Assembly: GCF_000477435.1 (NCBI RefSeq)
Contig: NC_022576.1
Span: forward strand, 186,001-250,000
Length of the DNA stretch: 64,000 bases
Source of the DNA: Candidatus Symbiobacter mobilis CR
GTDB lineage: Bacteria > Pseudomonadota > Gammaproteobacteria > Burkholderiales > Burkholderiaceae_C
Direction: 5' to 3'
Position numbers and translations under genes: made by a program. How positions within the stretch are numbered: position 1 is the first letter of the stretch; each line of letters begins with the position of its first letter. The notes under the pieces were generated by a model. The model was not told where the DNA came from and searched no databases. It saw only the letters and a list, made by a program, of their open reading frames with translations. Below, piece by piece: positions 58,215-64,000 of this stretch.

Positions 58215-61200
58215 TTACAACCAATTCCCCATCAAAATAAACGGTGCCCAATAATAAGGATGGTCGGTGGTGTTGACCGCTGCGGCGGATTTGACGGAAC
58301 CGATGCGCGTTGCCCCACGGGAGACTTCGGCCAAGGCAGGGCCTACGCGGCCTTCGATGAAGGCTTGTTGGGCCATTTGCAAGGCTTGTGCCTTGGTAAT
58401 GCCCGGGTTGTGCTGGCGATAGCCGTAGAAGAGTTGCATGAACTGGCCGGTGCTTTGGTCAGCCACGGACCAAAGTGTGGCAATCACGCCTTTTGCGCCC
58501 TGGTTTTGTGCCAAGGCTCCAAAGCCTTCGACTTCTCTGCCGTTTTCATCCTTGCCGCCGCCGACGGCGGTTTCGCAGGCGGATAGGGTCAACAAGTCCA
58601 GATTGATGAATTGGTAACCGTCCTTGATGGACTGGAGTGAGAGTTCGGAGCCATCGCCCATGAGCAGGAACGAATGGGTCTCGTTGCCGGGCTGGAACAC
58701 AAAGTGGCTGGCGAGATGAACGACCGGCGGTTCGCTTTCTAGTCCGATTTTGAAGGCTTGGGCGGTAAAGTCACCGTCGAGTTTGATATGGCCTGACATG
58801 TTTTGCAGGATGCCTTCCAATTCGCTTTTTACGGAAGGAAGTTCTGCAAAGTGTTTGATTTTTTGGGTTAGACCGAAGCCGGCCAGTGTCCAGGTGGTTT
58901 GGGGTTTGTCCTTGAGTTTGTCTTTGGCAGCCGAGGTGTACATGGCCAGGCGGTAGCGTTGGGACAGGTAGTGTTCTCCGTCGTAGAGCGCAGCCATGGG
59001 CAGGTAGCGCATGGCACCGTCCAGCGAGAGCATCAGGGTTTGGGCACCGGCTTGTTGCAGGTCGGCGGCCACAGGGGCGATGAGCAGGTCGTAGAGCGCT
59101 TTGCCCAGTGTCTTGATGTTGGGGTCGCGCCGTTTAATGGCTTCGCGGTAGTGGCCAATCTGGCGGTTCAGGTCGGCCTCGCTGATGGGGCTTTCACGTT
59201 GGATTTGGACGGTGGGGGTGGTGAGGAGAATCCACAGCCGCTTGTCGGTCATGAGGTAATGCAGGGTGACGGCGCCATGTCCCAGGTCGCGCAGGGTGCC
59301 TTGTAGGGCACGCAGGCTGGCCAGGTTTTTCTCACCGAAATCTTGCAGACGATCGGCGGAAGCGTTTTGGGTGAATTCGCGTTTCAATGCGACCATAAAG
59401 GCGTCGTAGGCCTTGCGTGCCACTTCGAGGTCGGATTCCAGTTGGGTTTTGCGTGCTTGTTCCTCAGCGGTCAAGCTGGCTGGATCGTCCTTGGCTTTTT
59501 TGCGAAGGGATTCGTGTTCTTTGCCGATGGCGGCAAGCTGATTGCTGATTTGCTCGTAACGCTGGCACCACGGCTGTTCGTGGCCGGTGCAAACCACTCG
59601 GGTGGTTCTGGGGTCTGTGGGGTTGTTGCGCTGGATGAAGTCGAAGTATTCGGCTTCTTTGAGCATGGCCAACACTTGCTGGCCTTCTGCGAGGCGCCCC
59701 TGGGCAAAGAGCAGGTCGGCCAGTTTTTTGTAGGTGGATTCGTTTTTGTCGAGGAAGCTTTTTTGGGTGGCGGTATCGAGTGCGGTATTGGTGGAGCGTA
59801 CGGTTTGCAAGGTATTGACGGCCTGCTTGCCGTACCAGATGGCGAGTTCTGGATGGGATGGGGTGTAGAAACGACTGAGGTTGTCTTGGACAGTCCAGGA
59901 CAGTTCTGGTGTTGCGGCAGTGCTGGCAATGCGCCATGCGCGCAGGTAGAGTGGCTCTGCGCGGGCGTACTGGCCCATGGATTCGTACAGCCCGGCCAGG
60001 TTGTTCAGTTGCCTGCCGGTTGAGGCATGTTCAGGGCCTTGGGACTTTTCTGATATGGCTAGAGCGCGCTCATAAAGCGGCAAGGCATCGTCGAATCGTC
60101 CCTGGACGTGGTACAGCAAGGCTAGGTTGTTCAGGCTCGTGCCGGTTAAGGGATGTTCGGGGCCTTCAGCCTTTTCTGAGATGGCCAGTGCGCGCACATA
60201 GAACGGCTCGGAGCGTGCATACTGGCCCATGGTTCTGTACAGCTCGGCCAGGTTGTTCAGTATCGTGCCGGTTGAGGGATGTTCGGGGCCTTCAGCCTTT
60301 TCTGAGATGGCCAGTGCGCGCACATAGAGCGACTCGGCGCGGGCGTACTGGCCCATGTCTTGGTACAGCGTGGCCAAGTTGGACAGCACACTGCCAGTTT
60401 CGTGATGTTCGGGGCCAATTGCTTTTTCTAAGATGGCCAGAGCACGCACATAGAGCGGCTCGGCGCGGGCGTACTGGCCCATGTGTTGGTACAGCAAGGC
60501 CAGGTTGTTCAGGCTCGTGCCGGTTGAGGGATGTTCGGGGCCATTGGCTTTTTCTGAGATGGCCAATGCGTGCACATAAAGAGGTTCGGCGCGGGCGTAC
60601 TGGCCCATGTGTTGGTACAGATCGGCCAGGTTGTTCAGGCTCATGCCGGTTGTTGGATGTTCTTGGCCATTGATTTTTTCTGAGATGGCCAGTGCGCGCA
60701 CAAGGAGCGTCTCGGCGCGGGCGTAGTACTGGCCCATGTCTTGGTACAACTTTGCCAAGTTGTTCATGCTCATGCCGGTTGTTGGATGTTCTGGTCCATT
60801 GGTTTTTTCTGAGATGGCCAGGGCACGCACAAGGAGCGGCTCGGCGCGGGCGTACTGGCCCATGGCTTGATGCAGCAAGGCCAGGTTGTTCAGACTCGTG
60901 CAGGTCAAGGGATGTTCGGGGCCATTGGCTTTTTCTGAAATGGCCAGTGCGCGTTGAGTGGGGACGAGCGCGGCAGCGTATTGACCTGCTTGGTGGAGCT
61001 TGATCCCCTCACTATTGAGTCGGTCAATTTCAGCGTTGCTGGCTATTGCTGCCTGACCATGCACAGTAAACCAGTCTTTGGCTGTTCGGCTGGGCTCAAC
61101 TTGCCAGCCCTTCTGAATAAAAAGTTCGAAATCAGCCAATGGCCCGGATGTCAGGGAAGCCTCGTCGGGAATCAGCGGCAGGATTTTTTTGTACCAAACA

Positions 61201-62075
61201 TAGGCGGTTTCCCGATCGCCTTGCAATAAGTAGGTATGACCAAGATTCACTGTCCAGGCATAGCTGTCTGGTTTCAAGGTTTGTGCTTTGATGCATGCCT
61301 CCTGGGCAGCTTTTCCATTCTGCTGAAGTAACAAAAACCAGCCCAGTTGTCCCCAGGCATCGGCAAAGTCAGGTTTTAATGCCGTGACTCGCCGTAAATC
61401 AGCAATAGCCTCGGTTTCACGCTTGAGCTTTCCTAGCCACCGACCTCGTTGCCAGTAGATGTCGGCATTGTCTGGATACCGAGACAGCAGGCGCTCTTCA
61501 ACAGAAAAGGCAGCGTCATGTTCGGCTCCCAAGTGCAGACTATGCGCCAGTTGCAAGCTGGCCTGTGGTTCGGTGCGGGACTGTGGCAGTTCCAGAGTGC
61601 CATGCTGTGCTTGGGGCAACAATTCCCCGACGGGTGCAATCTGAAAGTCCCCTGTGCCCTTGCCGTCTTTCAGACGCACACTCAAGTGCAGTCCGGCACG
61701 GGTGTCGGCGGGAAAGCCGGATCCGTCGTTCCCAAGGTGCAGTGTGCCGTCAAACCCAAAGCAGCTTGTTGCCATGTCGGTGACTTGAGGCGGACATGCT
61801 GCCTTGGCCCCAAGGGCATCCATGCGGCCAAACAGAGCCTTGCTGTGGAAACCACCCAGGGCACGGAAATGTTGGCCATCCTCGCTGACCATGACCAGCG
61901 TCACCCCATCGCTTTTTTGAGCAGTCGTGTTATTGGCGATGGCATCCAGTACATAAAGCACTTTGGGTTCGCCCAACGGTGCTTTGCTTGCTTCGCCAGC
62001 TTGTGCCAGCGCCTGGGCACCCATTAGCCATGCAGCCAGCAAAATGGCTGTGCTTGTCAAATAACCAGATTTCAT
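58215..62075 (-). CDS. Exported TPR-CHAT protease-like protein
   Basis: 1,286 residues. A signal peptide is likely (residues 1-26, AILLAAWLMGAQALAQA). A divergent N-terminal domain follows, then single TPRs (about 185-310), eight 42-residue TPR_12-type repeats (about 375-712), a helical region (about 760-920), and a C-terminal CHAT caspase-like domain (about 985-1286). The catalytic pair is intact: H1124 in VVHLASHFVF and C1167 in LTLSACETAVGG, followed by GAKGVIATLWSV. CHAT proteins are cysteine proteases; some act in caspase-like immunity (for example Craspase TPR-CHAT). A signal peptide argues for action outside the cytoplasm. Next to a caspase-like gene transcribed in the same direction. 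Nothing here identifies the target. Confidence 0.9.
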   Translation of the reverse strand: MKSGYLTSTAILLAAWLMGAQALAQAGEASKAPLGEPKVLYVLDAIANNTTAQKSDGVTLVMVSEDGQHFRALGGFHSKALFGRMDALGAKAACPPQVTDMATSCFGFDGTLHLGNDGSGFPADTRAGLHLSVRLKDGKGTGDFQIAPVGELLPQAQHGTLELPQSRTEPQASLQLAHSLHLGAEHDAAFSVEERLLSRYPDNADIYWQRGRWLGKLKRETEAIADLRRVTALKPDFADAWGQLGWFLLLQQNGKAAQEACIKAQTLKPDSYAWTVNLGHTYLLQGDRETAYVWYKKILPLIPDEASLTSGPLADFELFIQKGWQVEPSRTAKDWFTVHGQAAIASNAEIDRLNSEGIKLHQAGQYAAALVPTQRALAISEKANGPEHPLTCTSLNNLALLHQAMGQYARAEPLLVRALAISEKTNGPEHPTTGMSMNNLAKLYQDMGQYYARAETLLVRALAISEKINGQEHPTTGMSLNNLADLYQHMGQYARAEPLYVHALAISEKANGPEHPSTGTSLNNLALLYQHMGQYARAEPLYVRALAILEKAIGPEHHETGSVLSNLATLYQDMGQYARAESLYVRALAISEKAEGPEHPSTGTILNNLAELYRTMGQYARSEPFYVRALAISEKAEGPEHPLTGTSLNNLALLYHVQGRFDDALPLYERALAISEKSQGPEHASTGRQLNNLAGLYESMGQYARAEPLYLRAWRIASTAATPELSWTVQDNLSRFYTPSHPELAIWYGKQAVNTLQTVRSTNTALDTATQKSFLDKNESTYKKLADLLFAQGRLAEGQQVLAMLKEAEYFDFIQRNNPTDPRTTRVVCTGHEQPWCQRYEQISNQLAAIGKEHESLRKKAKDDPASLTAEEQARKTQLESDLEVARKAYDAFMVALKREFTQNASADRLQDFGEKNLASLRALQGTLRDLGHGAVTLHYLMTDKRLWILLTTPTVQIQRESPISEADLNRQIGHYREAIKRRDPNIKTLGKALYDLLIAPVAADLQQAGAQTLMLSLDGAMRYLPMAALYDGEHYLSQRYRLAMYTSAAKDKLKDKPQTTWTLAGFGLTQKIKHFAELPSVKSELEGILQNMSGHIKLDGDFTAQAFKIGLESEPPVVHLASHFVFQPGNETHSFLLMGDGSELSLQSIKDGYQFINLDLLTLSACETAVGGGKDENGREVEGFGALAQNQGAKGVIATLWSVADQSTGQFMQLFYGYRQHNPGITKAQALQMAQQAFIEGRVGPALAEVSRGATRIGSVKSAAAVNTTDHPYYWAPFILMGNWL
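59942..60952 (-). repeat. Eight 126-bp coding repeats (42-residue TPRs)
   Basis: Each unit reads ALAISEK..GPEHP.T, SLNNLA.LY..MGQYARAEPLYVR. Seven are exactly 126 bp; the second has one extra codon (GQYYARAE), giving 1,011 bp in total. Similarity is high, so copy number could vary by unequal exchange. Confidence 0.9.
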
Positions 62076-62135
62076 CGTTCTGTCCTTTCATTGAAAGCAA
62101 CGCACGTTTTGCCCAACATCCTATCACCCCGGATG

Positions 62136-62651
62136 GGCACTGGTTCAGTTGAATGGGATTTGAGGGACTCCACTTCAGAATATGGTAGATGAAGCGAAAC
62201 AAGCGTTTTGAAGCACCGCTTGCCACCAACAAATGTGGACGACATCCAGAGGCAGTAAGCATTCTCTCCGTTTAAAAAACAAAGGCTCCCAAGCTCATAA
62301 AAAAGGTCCGAAACGTCCAAAATATCAAGAACCGCAATCGGAACATCCGCCAACCGTTCAGGATATTAACGAAAATGATATTCATGCGAATCACTGCGAA
62401 GCGTTCAACAGCGATCTTCGCCGTCGCAATCCAGCCTTTGGCCGACGTACAAATACATATGCGAAAACGAGAATGGACTTCAAAGAACACTGGACGTTCT
62501 TTGGGTGATACATAACTTCATCCGGACGCATTTCACTACAAAAAAGTTCCGGCTGTTGCACCAGGAATTCTTGATAAGAAGCTCTCTTTGGGCGAACTTT
62601 TCATGATTCCCTTGACCGCATAGCCAAATCCCATTCAATTGAACCAGTGCC
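62136..62651 (+). mobile_element. Decayed insertion element with 27-bp inverted ends
   Basis: Inverted 27-bp ends at 62136-62162 and 62625-62651 differ at one base (core ggcactggttca / tgaaccagtgcc) and enclose 516 bp. Inside, 62233-62508 encodes the C-terminal part of a transposase (KKGPKRPKY, DIHANHCEAFNSDLRRRN, RRTNTYAKTRMDFKEHW). It continues out of frame in WVIHNFIRTHF and then in KKVPAVAPGILDKKL. The N-terminal half is gone and at least two frameshifts are present. The sequence type is IS1-like/unclassified. It occupies the gap between the CHAT and caspase-like genes. I found no clear target duplication. Confidence 0.7.
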
Positions 62652-62667
62652 AATTTTTCCGAACCCC

Positions 62668-64000
62668 TCATTTTTTTATGTCAAAGAACAAAAAGCCATC
62701 AGGTTCCTTGCTTCGACGGAAGTAGAAAAGTGTAGGGGACTGTGCGACCACAGTGCGGGTTGTCTTTTCGGAATTCAAGCGCCTCGCCCCTCGGGAGCCG
62801 GGAGCAAGAGACAATGTTCCAGAGCGAATTTGTCGCGCCAGCTCTGGCACTCGCAAGGTTGAATAAGTCAGCCATTCAACCAACCCAACAATTCCGTCCT
62901 TGGGCGCAAAGTCGGCCGCTTTTGTGTCGAGACCATCAACCATCAGCGCATAGCTCAGTAAGCCCTGCCTCAGTTGACTGCTTTCTAGCGCCACGTCATC
63001 TGCCTGCGTAGCAACCAGAACTGCAACACCTTTATCGTAGGCCAACTGACCCAAACTGCGACTATCCATCGGGCCGGGAACAAACCCCTCGGCATCGACC
63101 GATGCAGCGGCGTGGCAGGCATCAATAATTAGCACGGTCTGGTAAGTGTCAAGTCCATCCATCCATCCAGACAATTCTTCACTTGCAATAGCATGACTTA
63201 ACAACTCCGGGGTAATTGAACGAGAACTACCTGCACCAGTGTCAGATGGCAACAGGTAAAACTTGCTCTCGTTATCCGTCAAACCATGTCCTGCGAAGCT
63301 GATGATGACGGTGTCGTTTATATCTGCACGACGCAACCCGGCCAACACAGGGTCGCTACTAGCCGGCGCCTGCCCCGCAAGAATTTGAATTGCCTCACGG
63401 ATGCGCGCTTTGCTGGCCGTGTCGCCGCTGTCATCTGACACTAAGGACACCTGAATCCCTTCGCCCATCACGCCAAATTTGGCCAATTGAGCAGCCAGAG
63501 AGTTACCTATTAGCCTTGCGTCATTGGCCGCATAGTCCAGGTTGAAACTTGCGTTCTCGTGGCGGTTCACCCCAATGTTGATGAGAAAAACCCTCTTGCG
63601 GCTATGTGCCTGGGTAAGGTTATTGACATCCCACACCGGTTTGTAGTCAACGGCCGCAGTGCTACTTACTCCTTCCAAATCATAAGCAGTTGCCTCAAAC
63701 CGAAGTGACGGAATGCCTGGTTTGTAGCTCACTGGATCAACAATGAGCTTAAACCGCACCTTACCCGCCAATGACGCAGGCATATCTTCTTTTCTAAAGA
63801 CTTTTACCTGCACTCCATCACGAAGCAAGCGCACCCCTCCCAACTTGGCGGTGTTTGACTGCACTTCTATTTCCACCCGCAGCGCAGCAGGGTCACTTGC
63901 AGACGATGCCACCTTGCTTATGCGCACCTCCGGTGGATCAAACTTGGCCGACGCTTTCACCTGCCTGGTGGACAAGCCATTGGCCAACGTATGCCGCAGC
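62668..64000 (-). CDS. Caspase-like (peptidase C14) protein, 5' end outside window
   Basis: 444 residues in view; the frame stays open to the right edge (TTG 63987 is an internal codon). The caspase fold is clear: RVFLINIGVNRHENASFNLDYAANDA begins it. The catalytic histidine is in IISFAGHGLTDN (codon 63286-63288), and the catalytic cysteine in LIIDACHAAASVD (codon 63115-63117). The N-terminal visible part (TRQVKASAKFDPP, beta-rich to about residue 110) looks like the linker of longer bacterial caspases with WD40 or similar sensor modules upstream. Same strand as the CHAT gene but separated from it by the insertion remnant. Confidence 0.88.
   Translation of the reverse strand, partial: LRHTLANGLSTRQVKASAKFDPPEVRISKVASSASDPAALRVEIEVQSNTAKLGGVRLLRDGVQVKVFRKEDMPASLAGKVRFKLIVDPVSYKPGIPSLRFEATAYDLEGVSSTAAVDYKPVWDVNNLTQAHSRKRVFLINIGVNRHENASFNLDYAANDARLIGNSLAAQLAKFGVMGEGIQVSLVSDDSGDTASKARIREAIQILAGQAPASSDPVLAGLRRADINDTVIISFAGHGLTDNESKFYLLPSDTGAGSSRSITPELLSHAIASEELSGWMDGLDTYQTVLIIDACHAAASVDAEGFVPGPMDSRSLGQLAYDKGVAVLVATQADDVALESSQLRQGLLSYALMVDGLDTKAADFAPKDGIVGLVEWLTYSTLRVPELARQIRSGTLSLAPGSRGARRLNSEKTTRTVVAQSPTLFYFRRSKEPDGFLFFDIKK

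Overview
The window looks like chromosome from a GC-rich Gram-negative betaproteobacterium, most likely Burkholderiales. The grounds are the ubiE / Tim44-like / ubiJ-like / ubiB order, the fmdB - DUF502 - aspS order, an outer-membrane two-partner secretion (TPS) locus, and a cobalamin-riboswitch-controlled BtuB-type receptor. I cannot name the genus from sequence alone.

Region 1 (1-34.9 kb) is a surface-adhesin locus. It holds two giant TpsA-type exoproteins of about 15.6 kb each. The first runs off the left edge. The second is complete, with an ESPR extended signal peptide and a TPS domain. Between them lie a double-FecR-domain secreted protein and a TpsB (ShlB/FhaC-type) transporter. Both giants carry beta-helix repeats, GLUG motifs, YDG/MBG-type tandem repeats and the same C-terminal tail. 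The first has 16 YDG repeats, about 11 of them nearly identical. The second has about eight, including a hybrid repeat joined at an 8-bp microhomology. An intergenic hairpin repeat and an intrinsic terminator separate the second giant gene from the first three genes.

Region 2 (35-39.8 kb) is a ubiquinone-biosynthesis operon (ubiE, Tim44-like gene, ubiJ-like gene, ubiB). A MntA/HepT toxin-antitoxin pair follows directly; its first start codon overlaps the ubiB stop.

Region 3 (40-49.6 kb) is housekeeping and stress: fmdB, a DUF502 membrane protein and aspS, then ahpC-ahpF divergent from yaaA (a peroxide-defence cluster), then a minus-strand run of an HDOD protein, a metallo-beta-lactamase-fold hydrolase and the NAD(P)H-hydrate repair enzyme.

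Region 4 (49.7-64 kb) is more accessory. It contains a single-chain MmeI-like (type IIL) restriction-modification enzyme, a cobalamin riboswitch with a BtuB-like receptor, a lytic transglycosylase, a HEAT-repeat protein, a REP/tandem-repeat cluster, a broken Rpn/PD-(D/E)XK gene, an exported TPR-CHAT protein, a decayed insertion element bounded by 27-bp inverted repeats, and a caspase-like protein cut by the right edge. No tRNA, rRNA or CRISPR array was recognised.
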